NCBI GenBank assembly: GCA_013284265.1
Contig: JABTBR010000004.1
Location: 62,001-126,000, forward strand
Source: Oxalobacteraceae bacterium
GTDB lineage: Bacteria; Pseudomonadota; Gammaproteobacteria; Burkholderiales; Burkholderiaceae_D
Direction: 5' to 3'
DNA length: 64,000 bases
Position 1 is the stretch's first letter; the number at the start of each line of letters is the position of its first letter. Positions 50,138 through 58,553 of the stretch are shown piece after piece. The notes beneath the pieces are model-generated. The model was not told where the DNA came from. It did not search any database and saw only the letters and a list, made by a program, of their open reading frames with translations. Made by a program: the position numbers and the translations under genes.

Positions 50138-51286
50138 ATGCTTACCCTACGCATGCGGGATCTGGCCGGACTGGGCGCACTCGGCCTGTGCATATTCTCT
50201 GCGCACGCGCAGCATGCCGCGGACGCCCTCAAGTTTGCACCGATTCCGGTGTTTTCCATCTTCCGCCCCTTGCAGCCCAATGGCACGGCCGACGACGCGC
50301 TGGCCAGCGGCCGCGTGGTCGCCGGCAGCTATGCGATGACGGCCCGTTCCAGCAAGCGCTGGCGGATCGCGTTTCTGTTCCCCCACTTGAAAGACCCGTA
50401 TTGGACCGGCTGCGCTTACGGTGTCATCAGCGAAGCCAAACGCCTGGGCGTCGCCGCCGATATCCTGCCGGCGGACGGCTATGACGATCTGGCCAGGCAA
50501 CTGCACATCATGGAACAGGCCATCGAAGCCAAATATGACGCCATCGTCGTTTCGCCCATCAGCATGACGGCCAATAACGCCTCCATCGCCAAGGCGCGCG
50601 CCGCCGGCATCCCGGTGTTCGAACTGGCCAACGACAGCCGCAGCGACGACCTGTCGATCAAGGTCACCACCTCGCTGCGCGGCATGGGACTGGAGGCCAC
50701 CCGCTGGGTCGTGCGCGACGCGCAGCGGCGCGGCCTGAAAGCGATCAATATCGCGCTGCTGCCCGGTCCGGCGGGAGCGGGCTGGGTCAAGGGGGAGGTC
50801 GATGGCAGCCGGATCGCCGCGCAGGAGTCGCCGATTCCGGTGCATATCGTCGATATCCGCTACGGCGACAGCGGTTTCATGGACCAGTCCAAGCTGGCGG
50901 TGGAGCTGCTGGCCAGGCAGGGCCGCAAGCTCGATTACATCATCGGTTGTACCGCCTGCGCGCCGGCCGCGCTCAAGCCGATCCGGGACGCGGGATTGCG
51001 CGACAAGATCCGCGTGGTGGCTTACGACCTGACCGGCGACATTGCCCACCTGATCCGCAGCAAGGAAATTTATGCCGCCGTCGACACCAAGGGCGTCAGC
51101 CAGGCCAGGGTGGTCATGAACGCGGCCGTCAATCTGCTCGAAGGCCGCAGCAAGGATTTGCCGCACACCATCCTGGTCAAGCTGGGCATGATCGACCAGG
51201 AGAATATTTCGAGCTATCCCCTCGACACTTCCATCGCGCCGCAAGGCTACAAGGTAGTGCTGTCGCACGAGCCCGGCGCGAATTAA
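50138..51286 (+). CDS. TorT-like periplasmic substrate-binding protein
   Basis: A 382-residue exported protein (signal peptide ending near AHAQHAA) of the sugar-binding-protein fold. The segments RWRIAFLFPHLKDPYWTGCAYGVISEAKRLG and VSPISMTANNASIAKARAAGIPVFEL match periplasmic TorT, which binds trimethylamine N-oxide and signals through the TorS sensor. Neither TorS, TorR nor a TMAO reductase is present in this window, so it is an orphan here and may serve another sensor kinase. The ATG at 50138 gives the full signal peptide and has an upstream AGGA. Confidence 0.8.
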   Translation: MLTLRMRDLAGLGALGLCIFSAHAQHAADALKFAPIPVFSIFRPLQPNGTADDALASGRVVAGSYAMTARSSKRWRIAFLFPHLKDPYWTGCAYGVISEAKRLGVAADILPADGYDDLARQLHIMEQAIEAKYDAIVVSPISMTANNASIAKARAAGIPVFELANDSRSDDLSIKVTTSLRGMGLEATRWVVRDAQRRGLKAINIALLPGPAGAGWVKGEVDGSRIAAQESPIPVHIVDIRYGDSGFMDQSKLAVELLARQGRKLDYIIGCTACAPAALKPIRDAGLRDKIRVVAYDLTGDIAHLIRSKEIYAAVDTKGVSQARVVMNAAVNLLEGRSKDLPHTILVKLGMIDQENISSYPLDTSIAPQGYKVVLSHEPGAN

Positions 51287-51371
51287 AAAACGAAACAGTC
51301 AGTGCAGAAAAGCATCGCAAAGCCATGGAAAAGAATGCATAATCAACAATCATTCACCCAGAAAGAGACAG

Positions 51372-52130
51372 ATGCCGGGACTTCGCCAAGGATACGACAA
51401 GGTAGCCATCCAGACGTATGCGCGGGTGGCCGGGGTGCTGTACCTGATCATCATCGTCATCGGATTGCTGGGTGAATCCCTGATCCGGGGCAAGCTGGTC
51501 GTGTCCGGCGATCCCGACGCGACGGCCGCCAGTATCAAGGCGGCGGCGTCGTTGTGGCGTCTGGGCATCGCGGGGCAGGACTTACTGCTCATTTGCGCGA
51601 TCGCGATGACCATGATCTGGTATTTGCTGCTGCGTCCGGTGAACAAGCAGCTGACGCAACTGGCCATGTTGTTCGCGCTGGTTTCGCTGGCCGTTGAAAG
51701 TGTGGGCGCGCTGCACCTGCATGCGGTGTTGACGCCGCTGTCGGGTGCGCCTTATCTGAAGGCGATCGCCCCGCAACTGCTCCATTTGCAGGCCTACCAG
51801 TCCATCATCGCCCATTCCCACGCCTTTGGGCTGGCGCTGATGTTCTTCGGCGTGGAAATCCTGATCGTCGGGCACCTGATCCGCAAATCCAGTTATTTCC
51901 CCAAAGCGATCGGCATGCTGATGCAGCTCGCCGGCGTCTGCTACCTCATCAATACCTTCAGCATGATCCTGTATCCGCCGCTGCAGAATGCATTGTTTCC
52001 CATGATCTTGTTGCCGGCCTTCGTGGGCGAGAGCGCGTTCTGCCTGTGCCTGCTGTTCAAAGGCGTGAACCTGCCGCAGTGGGAGCGCAGAATCCAGGAA
52101 AACGCGCTGGCGCAGCCGGCGCGCAACTGA
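51372..52130 (+). CDS. DUF4386 family membrane protein
   Basis: A 252-residue integral membrane protein with about six hydrophobic helices, the first at about 12-32 (RVAGVLYLIIIVIGLLGE). The opening TYARVAGVLYLIIIV and the central loop of roughly LHAVLTPLSGAPYL are typical of DUF4386 proteins, which have no assigned function. A purine-rich AGAAAGAGAC lies before the ATG. It follows the TorT-like gene by 85 bp but has no evident link to it. Confidence 0.82.
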   Translation: MPGLRQGYDKVAIQTYARVAGVLYLIIIVIGLLGESLIRGKLVVSGDPDATAASIKAAASLWRLGIAGQDLLLICAIAMTMIWYLLLRPVNKQLTQLAMLFALVSLAVESVGALHLHAVLTPLSGAPYLKAIAPQLLHLQAYQSIIAHSHAFGLALMFFGVEILIVGHLIRKSSYFPKAIGMLMQLAGVCYLINTFSMILYPPLQNALFPMILLPAFVGESAFCLCLLFKGVNLPQWERRIQENALAQPARN

Positions 52131-52244
52131 TGGGTTTGTCCAAGGATTGATACGGTTTTCAGGCGCGGTTTCCAGCTTATTGGACACGCGCGCTTCACTT
52201 TCTCTACGGCTAATTAAATAAACCGTTGGCAATCAAGGCTCTAG

Positions 52245-52270
52245 GCGCTCCCTGTTGTACAGGGGGGCGC
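52245..52270. terminator. Hairpin upstream of a solute-binding protein gene
   Basis: GCGCTCCCTG-TTGTA-CAGGGGGGCGC can form a stem with minor bulges. It lies 115 bp after the DUF4386 stop, so it could be a distal terminator or a leader structure of the next gene. Confidence 0.35.
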
Positions 52271-52334
52271 TGGCACGTCGATTGCTCTGTCATTTACTGG
52301 TTCCACCACATGACAAATAAACAGGAGATGATTG

Positions 52335-53189
52335 ATGAACATGCTGAAAGTATTAGTGCTGGCTGGCGCCGTAGCGGCAACGATGGCGAACGCGAACGCA
52401 AATGACGCGGCCGGAAAACTGACGAATGCGGATGGCGTCGTCACGATAGGATACCGGGAAGCCTCGGTGCCGTTTTCCTATCTCGATGGGCAGAAGAAAC
52501 CGGTGGGCTATACGATGGATCTGTGCGCCCACATCGTCGACGCCATCAGGAAACAGCCGGGAATGGCGGATCTGAAGGTCAACTATGTCGCCGTATCGTC
52601 CAGCGACCGGATGGAAAAGGTCAAGGGCGGCGCGGTCGACCTGGAGTGCGGCTCGACCACGGTGACCAAACAGCGCGCCGGTGAAGTGGCGTTTTCCAAC
52701 CCGATTTTCTTTGCCGATACCAAGATACTGGTGCGCGCCGATTCCGGCATCCGCACGATCGCCGATTTGAAGGAAAAGCGCGTCATCGTCAATCAGGGCG
52801 CCACCGGTGCGCCGCTGCTGGCCAAGGTGGATATGGACAAGGGCCTGCACATTCAGTTCGTCAAGTCGCGCGATAACGTCGAGTCCTTCAAATCGCTGCA
52901 GCAGAGCAAGGTGGACGCCTTCGTGCATGACGATATCCAGTTGACGATACTGGCGGCCACCTCGTCCGATCCCAAGGGCTATACCTTGCTGGCTGAATCG
53001 CTGTCGAGCGATCCGATCGCCATCATGGTGCGCAAGGATAACAAGCAGCTCAAGCAACTGGTCGATGCGACCCTGGCGAAAATCAACGCATCGGGCGAGC
53101 TGGCCAAGGTCTACGCCAAATGGTTCATGACGCCGACCTTCAAGGTACCGATGGGTGATGCGCTCAAAAATGAACTGAAACGCCAGTAA
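52335..53189 (+). CDS. Amino-acid-type ABC transporter substrate-binding protein (GltI-like)
   Basis: A 284-residue family 3 solute-binding protein from the ATG at 52335 (a TTG just before it is in frame). The signal peptide ends near NANA. The mature N-terminus carries VVTIGYREASVPFSYLDGQKKPVGYTMDLC and the LECGSTTVTKQRA motif, both typical of glutamate/aspartate-type binding proteins. There are no permease or ATPase genes next to it, so it must use a transporter encoded elsewhere or act as an orphan binding protein. CAGGAGAT gives the ribosome site. Confidence 0.9.
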   Translation: MNMLKVLVLAGAVAATMANANANDAAGKLTNADGVVTIGYREASVPFSYLDGQKKPVGYTMDLCAHIVDAIRKQPGMADLKVNYVAVSSSDRMEKVKGGAVDLECGSTTVTKQRAGEVAFSNPIFFADTKILVRADSGIRTIADLKEKRVIVNQGATGAPLLAKVDMDKGLHIQFVKSRDNVESFKSLQQSKVDAFVHDDIQLTILAATSSDPKGYTLLAESLSSDPIAIMVRKDNKQLKQLVDATLAKINASGELAKVYAKWFMTPTFKVPMGDALKNELKRQ

Positions 53190-53269
53190 GGCTTATACGC
53201 CGGCTGGCATATTGTCACGATTCCTGATCAAATAGTGTTCTTTACCCTGAACGCCTATTAGGAATTGTG

Positions 53270-54082
53270 ATGAACTTCGAAACCCTGGTCGTCCTGCTGG
53301 AACAAAACGTCGCCGTGATTCGCCTGAACCGTCCGGACAAGGCCAATGCGATGAATCTGAAGATGTGGCAGGAGATTCGCGCCGCCTTCGAATGGGTGGA
53401 CCAGACGCCGGAGGTGCGCGTGGCGATCCTGGAAGGCGAAGGAAAAAGCTTCTGTTCCGGGATCGACCTGCAGATGCTGATGGGCGTGGGCGCCTCCATC
53501 GCCAATGAATGCGAGGGACGCAAGCGCGAGTCGCTGCGCCGCTTCATCCTGGATTTGCAGGACAGCTTGAGCAGCCTGGAACGCTGCCGCAAACCGGTGC
53601 TGGCCGCGATCCACGGCGCCTGCGTGGGCGGGGCCATCGACCTGGTCACCTGCGCGGACATGCGCTATTGCAGCGAGGACGCCTACTTCTCGATCAAGGA
53701 AATCGATGTCGGCATGGTGGCCGACGTGGGCACCCTGCAGCGTCTGCCGCGCCTGGTGGGCGAGGGCATGGCGCGCGAACTGGCCTACACCGGACGCCGC
53801 GTCGACGCGGCCGAGGCGCGCGATATGCGGCTGGTGAACCGGGTCTACCCGTCCGTGGAAGCGCTGCGGGCCGGCGTGCGCGAGATCGCGGCATCCATCG
53901 CGGCCAAGTCGCCGCTGTCCATCCGTGGCAGCAAGGAAATCCTCAACTACAGCCGCGACCACAGCGTGGCCGACAGCCTGAACTATGTGGCGACCTGGAA
54001 CGCGGCGATGCTGATGTCGGCGGACTTGCAGGCCGCCATGGCGGCGGCCATGAGCAAGCAGGCGCCGCAGTTCAAGGATTAA
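53270..54082 (+). CDS. Crotonase, delta(3,5)-delta(2,4)-dienoyl-CoA isomerase-like
   Basis: A 270-residue enoyl-CoA hydratase/isomerase family enzyme. It has the oxyanion-hole segments FCSGIDL (61-67) and HGACVGGAIDL (115-125). D124, E144 (IKEIDVG) and D152 (ADVGTLQRLP) reproduce the spacing of Asp176, Glu196 and Asp204 of rat ECH1, which shifts double bonds of dienoyl-CoAs during unsaturated fatty acid oxidation. It is thus probably a dienoyl-CoA isomerase rather than a plain hydratase. A GTG at 53267 directly precedes the ATG; the ATG is preferred. Confidence 0.87.
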   Translation: MNFETLVVLLEQNVAVIRLNRPDKANAMNLKMWQEIRAAFEWVDQTPEVRVAILEGEGKSFCSGIDLQMLMGVGASIANECEGRKRESLRRFILDLQDSLSSLERCRKPVLAAIHGACVGGAIDLVTCADMRYCSEDAYFSIKEIDVGMVADVGTLQRLPRLVGEGMARELAYTGRRVDAAEARDMRLVNRVYPSVEALRAGVREIAASIAAKSPLSIRGSKEILNYSRDHSVADSLNYVATWNAAMLMSADLQAAMAAAMSKQAPQFKD

Positions 54083-54158
54083 TCGTATTGGCGTATGCGA
54101 TCGTTTGCGGCCCATTCTTGAATAGTGCGTAGAATGGCGACTTTATAAAGGGCATCAC

Positions 54159-54428
54159 GTGAAAAAAACAGGAATGGCTAAGAGCGACGCAAAAAAGCTC
54201 ATGGGTAAAATGACCGCACCGGGCGCGACCGGTTTCGGCGGCGCCGATACCGCCATCGTCGACAAGCGCGAACAGCGCAAGCGCGATCAGGCCCTCGGCC
54301 TGGTGCCGTTCGCCGTCAAACTGAATGGCGATCTGGTGCAGCAACTGCATGCGCTGGCCAAGGAACGCGGCCTGGACTTGAACGAGACAGTTGCCGCGGT
54401 GCTGGCTGCGGGTCTGGCCGCGAAATAA
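54159..54428 (+). CDS. Small hypothetical basic protein
   Basis: An 89-residue protein starting at GTG 54159 (AAAGGG ribosome site five bases away); an in-frame ATG at 54174 is the alternative. The N-terminal half is Lys-rich and probably disordered (KSDAKKLMGKMTAPGATGFGG). The C-terminal part (VKLNGDLVQQLHALAKERGLDLNETVAAVLAAGL) resembles a ribbon-helix-helix-like or short helical hairpin domain. Function is unknown; a small DNA-binding protein is one possibility. A strong intrinsic terminator follows. Confidence 0.7.
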   Translation: MKKTGMAKSDAKKLMGKMTAPGATGFGGADTAIVDKREQRKRDQALGLVPFAVKLNGDLVQQLHALAKERGLDLNETVAAVLAAGLAAK

Positions 54429-54473
54429 TGCTTCGGCGCCGTGCGTAGTCCGCTGCGCGCCATCGGATATACA

Positions 54474-54504
54474 AAAGGCTTGCGTGAATTCGCAAGCCTT
54501 TTTG
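54474..54504 (+). terminator. Intrinsic terminator
   Basis: AAAGGCTTGCG and CGCAAGCCTTT form an 11-bp perfect stem with loop TGAATT, followed by further Ts. It ends the small-protein gene; because A-tract and T-tract lie on both sides, it could also serve the convergent solute-binding gene. Confidence 0.85.
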
Positions 54505-54530
54505 CTTGTGGTTGGGACCAACGATGCCCG

Positions 54531-55325
54531 TCAGGGATTATTCAGCTGGTATTGCCGGTAGTCTGGCGTAGCACGGTAATTGCGCAGCGCCTGCCAGTAG
54601 CGCTCGACCAGTTTCGGATGCTGCTGGTAAAACTGGCGCGACACCATCAGGTACACCGGCGTCTGTTCAAAGGGTTTGCCGCTGCGCTCGATCTGGCCCG
54701 CAAAGCGGCTGGCGATCAGGCGGTCCGCTTCTTCCATCATGCCGACCACGCCATCGACCCTGCCGGAGATCAGCTTGCCCAGATTGGGTTCCAGCGCCTT
54801 GGCGCCATCGTCGTAGGGCACGCCCAGTTCCTTGAGGCGATCGATGACATAGATAAAACCGGACTCGACGCCCAGCCGGCCCGCGCCCAATTCGATCAAG
54901 CGCTTTCCGTCCCAGCTTAGCGGCGAGCCGGCGCGGCGGTAAATATAGTAATTCATCACTCCCAGCGCCTTGTTCTCGTCCACCGCGCCGCCCTCCATCG
55001 GGAAGACGGCATGTTCGGCGCGCTGGGGAGAATAGGCCGCGGCCATGCCATCGCTGACGCCGGTCTTGATTTCTTCCAGACAGCGGCGCCGCGGCGCGAT
55101 GCGGCGCTCGACTTCCAGCTTGATGACCCGTGCCGTCTGAAACATCAGGTATTGCAAATGGCCGGTGCCATCGACCTTGCCAAACGGCGGATAGTCCACA
55201 TCCATCGAGCAGAGCCGGAAACGGACTGCCGCAGGGACGGCCGCAGCTTCCTCCGCTCGCGCGCACGCCATCCCCAGCAGCACTGCCAGCACTGCACTCA
55301 AGCTCCATTTACTTGCAGATAACAT
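54531..55325 (-). CDS. Periplasmic solute-binding family 3-like protein
   Basis: A 264-residue exported protein (signal peptide ending at ACARA) with the fold of family 3 solute-binding proteins: FRLCSMDVDYPPFGKVDGTGHLQYLM at the mature start and LISGRVDGVVGMMEEADRLI later. The sequence is divergent from amino acid-binding proteins, like many stand-alone members in Betaproteobacteria that have no ABC partner. It is monocistronic on the minus strand, convergent with the small-protein gene. GAGGAC precedes the ATG. Confidence 0.82.
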   Translation of the reverse strand: MLSASKWSLSAVLAVLLGMACARAEEAAAVPAAVRFRLCSMDVDYPPFGKVDGTGHLQYLMFQTARVIKLEVERRIAPRRRCLEEIKTGVSDGMAAAYSPQRAEHAVFPMEGGAVDENKALGVMNYYIYRRAGSPLSWDGKRLIELGAGRLGVESGFIYVIDRLKELGVPYDDGAKALEPNLGKLISGRVDGVVGMMEEADRLIASRFAGQIERSGKPFEQTPVYLMVSRQFYQQHPKLVERYWQALRNYRATPDYRQYQLNNP

Positions 55326-55511
55326 TCCATGTCCTCAATCATCAGGCTTGCCTAGCGTACCATGCCAGCGTAGCGAGGCGGGTTCGCCAGCGGGCCGTGA
55401 CTCCGGCCTGGCCGAATTTGCCGCGCAGGCCCCCATTTTTGTTATGCTAGCGTCTTTCCTCCGGCCGGCACTGCCGACCGGGCTGGAGCACCCTATTTAC
55501 GGAGTAGTACG

Positions 55512-56048
55512 ATGGTTTCATTGCAAGAGCAGTTTTTGAAAGCCGGCCTGGTCGACAAGAACAAGGTCAAAGTGGCCAATCAGGACAAGAACAAGCAGAA
55601 AAAGATCGAGCGCAAGACCGGCACCCAGACGGTCGACGAGGTGCGTCTGGCCGCCCAGGAAACCCAGCGCAAGAACGCCGAGCGCGCCCGCGAGCTCAAC
55701 GCCCAGCGCGATGCGGCCGCCACCCAGAAGGCGATCGTGGCGCAGATCGCCCAGATGGTGCAGAAGAACCGCCAGAACAAGGGCAATGGCGACATTGCCT
55801 ACAATTTCACCCACGGCAGCAAGATCGAGCGCATCTATGTGTCGGCGGCGGTGCAGGCCCACCTGGTGGCGGGACGGCTGGTGATCGTATGCCTGGCAGG
55901 CGTGTTCGAGCTGGTGCCGCGCGTGATCGCCGACAAGATCGCCGAGCGCGATGCCAGCCTGGTGGTGCGCGTGAACAAGGCCAGCACCGAGGTCGACGAG
56001 GACGATCCTTACGCGGCCTTCCAGATTCCAGACGATCTGATGTGGTAA
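55512..56048 (+). CDS. DUF2058 family protein (YaiL-like)
   Basis: A 178-residue protein. The first 100 residues are highly charged, Lys/Gln/Glu-rich and probably helical (QDKNKQKKIERKTGTQTVDEVRLAAQETQRKNAERARELN). The C-terminal part, from IAYNFTHGSKIERIYVSAAVQAHLVAGRLVIVCL, is the compact conserved domain of DUF2058. Members are described as nucleoprotein or polynucleotide-associated proteins of unclear function. GGAG lies nine bases before the ATG. Tandem hairpins follow the stop, so it is monocistronic. Confidence 0.88.
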   Translation: MVSLQEQFLKAGLVDKNKVKVANQDKNKQKKIERKTGTQTVDEVRLAAQETQRKNAERARELNAQRDAAATQKAIVAQIAQMVQKNRQNKGNGDIAYNFTHGSKIERIYVSAAVQAHLVAGRLVIVCLAGVFELVPRVIADKIAERDASLVVRVNKASTEVDEDDPYAAFQIPDDLMW

Positions 56049-56066
56049 TTCCGGACACTGTCCGCT

Positions 56067-56109
56067 GCGGCGCCTAAGGGCGCCGCTGGGAGCGCGCATC
56101 GAGCGCGCT
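56067..56109 (+). terminator. Two consecutive GC hairpins, probable terminator
   Basis: GCGGCGCC-TAAG-GGCGCCGC (56067-56086) is followed by AGCGCGC-ATCGA-GCGCGCT (56091-56109) and then TTCC. They begin 18 bp after the DUF2058 stop. Confidence 0.6.
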
Positions 56110-56471
56110 TCCTATTGTTGCAATTGCACCCACTCCCACCCCAATGCCGAATCCGGCGCCCTTGGCCGGGTAATATGCTTTGCATCGCCCGCTGTGGCGG
56201 TGTAGCTTGTTTTACGCACTCCCCGTAGTTCAGCATGTGCCCACCAAATTTGCTGCGACTCAACTGGATACACTTTAAATTTTCGACACATAAAAACAGT
56301 GTACAAACATTTTTCCGTATCGTAATATGATTTCGTGCTGTGAAGAAGAAAATCATGTACCCACGTTTCCGCTGAGTCAATAAAGGCGGCAGGGCGTGCC
56401 GAAGATGATAGCTGCCAGAGTTATTTGATCATTCCAATAATGAATAGCTATTCCAAAGGGAGACGCAAACA
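56110..56471 (+). promoter_or_regulatory. AT-rich leader upstream of the liv operon; no gene seen
   Basis: About 360 bp without a convincing gene. The base composition turns AT-rich after 56270. It must carry the promoter of the Liv-type operon, whose ribosome site GGGAGA is just before 56472. No consensus operator was recognised. Confidence 0.5.
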
Positions 56472-57620
56472 ATGTTCGCAACCATCTTCAAGAAGACCGC
56501 CATTGCCGCCGCGCTGCTACTCGCCGCCGGCGCTGCGCTGGCCGAGAATATCAAGATCGGCTCGGTGCTGTCGGTATCCGGCCCGGCCGCCTTCCTGGGC
56601 GACCCCGAGCTCAAAACCCTGCAAATGTATGTCGAAAAGATCAATGCGGAAGGCGGCGTGCTGGGACGCAAGCTGGAATTGCTGCACTACGACGACGGCA
56701 GCGACGCGGCCAAGGCCAATGGCTTCACCAAGCGCCTGATCGAGTCCGACAAGGTGGACGTGCTGATCGGCGGCACCACCACCGGCGCGACCATGGCGAT
56801 GGCGCCGCTGGTGGACAAGGCGGGCCTGCCCTTTATCTCGCTGGCCGGCGCGGTGGTGATCATCGATCCGGTCAAGAAATGGGTGTTCAAGACCCCGCAT
56901 ACCGACCGCATGGCCGCCGAGAAGGTGTTCGAGGACATGAAGAAGCGCGGCATCAGCAAGGTGGGCCTGCTGTCGGAGACCAGCGGCTTCGGCGCTTCCG
57001 GCCGCAAGGAGGCCCAGCATGTGGCGGCCAAGTACGGCATCAATCTGGTGGCCGATGAAACCTACGGTCCCAAGGACACCGACGTGACCGCGCAGCTGAC
57101 CCGCATCAAGGGCGTGGCGGGCGTGCAGGCCGTGTTCGTGTTCGGGCTGGGGCAGGGGCCTGCCGTGGTCACCAAGAACTATGGCCAGCTGGGCATGACC
57201 GCGCTGCCGATGTATCAGTCGCACGGCGTGGCCTCGGACGAATACATCAAGCTGTCCGGCAAGGCGGCCGAGGGCGTGCGTCTGCCGACGCCGGCGCTGC
57301 TGATCGGCCAGATGCTGGCGGCCGGCGACGCGCAGAAAGCCATCGTCACCGGCTACGACAAGGCCTACAAGGAGCGTTTCAAGGCCGATCCCTCCACCTT
57401 CGGCGGCTACGCGCTCGACGCGCTGAACCTGACGGTGGACGCGATCAAGCGTGCCGGCGGCACCGACAAGGAAAAAGTGCGCAGCGCGCTGGAACAGACC
57501 AAGGGCTTCGTCGGCACCACCGGCGTGTTCAATATGAGCCCGGCCGATCACATGGGACTGGACCTGTCGGCCTTCCGCATGGTCGAAGTGAAAAACGCAG
57601 ACTGGCAATTACAAAAATAA
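56472..57620 (+). CDS. Branched-chain amino acid-type ABC transporter substrate-binding protein
   Basis: A 382-residue family 6 (Leu/Ile/Val-type) binding protein with signal peptide (AAALLLAAGAALA). The mature start NIKIGSVLSVSGPAAFLGDPELKTLQMYVEKIN is typical of the family. It captures the ligand in the periplasm and delivers it to the permease pair encoded next. Five liv-type genes follow in order with tiny gaps or overlaps. A GC hairpin 6 bp after its stop probably sets its expression above that of the membrane genes. Ligands of such systems vary widely (amino acids, amides, aromatic acids). Confidence 0.93.
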   Translation: MFATIFKKTAIAAALLLAAGAALAENIKIGSVLSVSGPAAFLGDPELKTLQMYVEKINAEGGVLGRKLELLHYDDGSDAAKANGFTKRLIESDKVDVLIGGTTTGATMAMAPLVDKAGLPFISLAGAVVIIDPVKKWVFKTPHTDRMAAEKVFEDMKKRGISKVGLLSETSGFGASGRKEAQHVAAKYGINLVADETYGPKDTDVTAQLTRIKGVAGVQAVFVFGLGQGPAVVTKNYGQLGMTALPMYQSHGVASDEYIKLSGKAAEGVRLPTPALLIGQMLAAGDAQKAIVTGYDKAYKERFKADPSTFGGYALDALNLTVDAIKRAGGTDKEKVRSALEQTKGFVGTTGVFNMSPADHMGLDLSAFRMVEVKNADWQLQK

Positions 57621-57626
57621 TGCGCA

Positions 57627-57648
57627 GCGGCGGCCTCCCGGCCGCCGC
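57627..57648 (+). terminator. Intra-operon hairpin after the binding protein gene
   Basis: GCGGCGGCC-TCCC-GGCCGCCGC is a perfect 9-bp stem located between the binding-protein gene and livH. Such structures in ABC operons usually stabilise the upstream mRNA or partly stop transcription. Confidence 0.6.
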
Positions 57649-57677
57649 ATCCGCACCGCATCTGCCCTGGAGACGCC

Positions 57678-58553
57678 ATGCTTGCCCAATTTTTACAGTT
57701 CCTGTACTCGGGAATGACTGTCGGTTCGGCCTACGCGCTCGCCGCGCTGGGTTTCACCATTATCTACAACACCAGCGGCGTGATCAATTTCGCCCAGGGT
57801 GAATTCATCATGCTGGGCGGGATGCTCGCTTCGATGCTGGCCAGTGCCGGGGTGCCGCTGCCGCTGGCGATCATCAGCGCGGTGGCGCTGACCGCGGTGG
57901 TCGGGCTGGTGATGGAGAAGGCCGTGATCGAACCGGCGCAGAATGCGCAGGTGGTCACCCTGATCATCATCACCATCGGCGCCTCGCTGGTGATACGCGG
58001 GCTGGTGCAGATCTGGCTGGGCAAGGCGACCCATACGCTGGCGCCGTTCTCGGGCGATACGCCTATCATGCTGCTGGGCGCGAGCCTGCTGCCGCAAAGC
58101 CTGTGGGTGCTGGGGGTGACCCTGCTGATCGTCGCCGCGCTGGGCTGGTTCTTCGGCCGCACCTTGCTGGGCAAGGCCATGCTGGCGACCTCGCACAACA
58201 AGCTGGCCGCGCAACTGGTCGGCATCAACACGCGCCGCGTGCTGCTGCTGTCCTTCGGGCTGGCCGCGCTGCTCGGCGCCGTGGGCGGCATCCTGGTCGC
58301 GCCGATCACCTATACTTCGTATGACGCCGGCATCATGCTCGGCCTGAAGGGCTTTGTGGCCGCCGTGCTCGGTGGTCTGGGCGGCGGCGTCGGTGCGATC
58401 GCGGGCGGCCTAATACTGGGCATCGCCGAAGCGATGACGGCCGGGTATATCTCGTCCGCCTACAAGGACGCGGTGCCCTTCGTGCTGATCCTGCTGATCC
58501 TGTTCTTCATGCCGCGCGGCCTGTTCGGCGCCAAAGTATCGGAGCGCGTATGA
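57678..58553 (+). CDS. livH: Branched-chain amino acid-type ABC transporter permease LivH
   Basis: A 291-residue inner-membrane permease with about eight hydrophobic helices. The start LQFLYSGMTVGSAYALAALGFTIIYNTSGVINFAQGEFIMLGG is the LivH signature. ALLGAVGGILVAPIT and GLGGGVGAIAGG contribute to the conserved loop that contacts the ATPases. It forms a heterodimer with LivM. It starts 57 bp after the binding-protein gene and overlaps livM by 4 bp. GGAG-like CTGGAGAC precedes the ATG. Confidence 0.95.
   Translation: MLAQFLQFLYSGMTVGSAYALAALGFTIIYNTSGVINFAQGEFIMLGGMLASMLASAGVPLPLAIISAVALTAVVGLVMEKAVIEPAQNAQVVTLIIITIGASLVIRGLVQIWLGKATHTLAPFSGDTPIMLLGASLLPQSLWVLGVTLLIVAALGWFFGRTLLGKAMLATSHNKLAAQLVGINTRRVLLLSFGLAALLGAVGGILVAPITYTSYDAGIMLGLKGFVAAVLGGLGGGVGAIAGGLILGIAEAMTAGYISSAYKDAVPFVLILLILFFMPRGLFGAKVSERV

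Noticed and set aside
52335-53189. Assigning this binding protein to the downstream liv transporter
   Set aside because: It belongs to solute-binding family 3, not the Liv-type family, and is separated by several unrelated genes.
56112-56306. A 64-residue minus-strand frame in the region before the liv operon
   Set aside because: No ribosome site, no recognisable motif, and it covers the probable liv promoter region.
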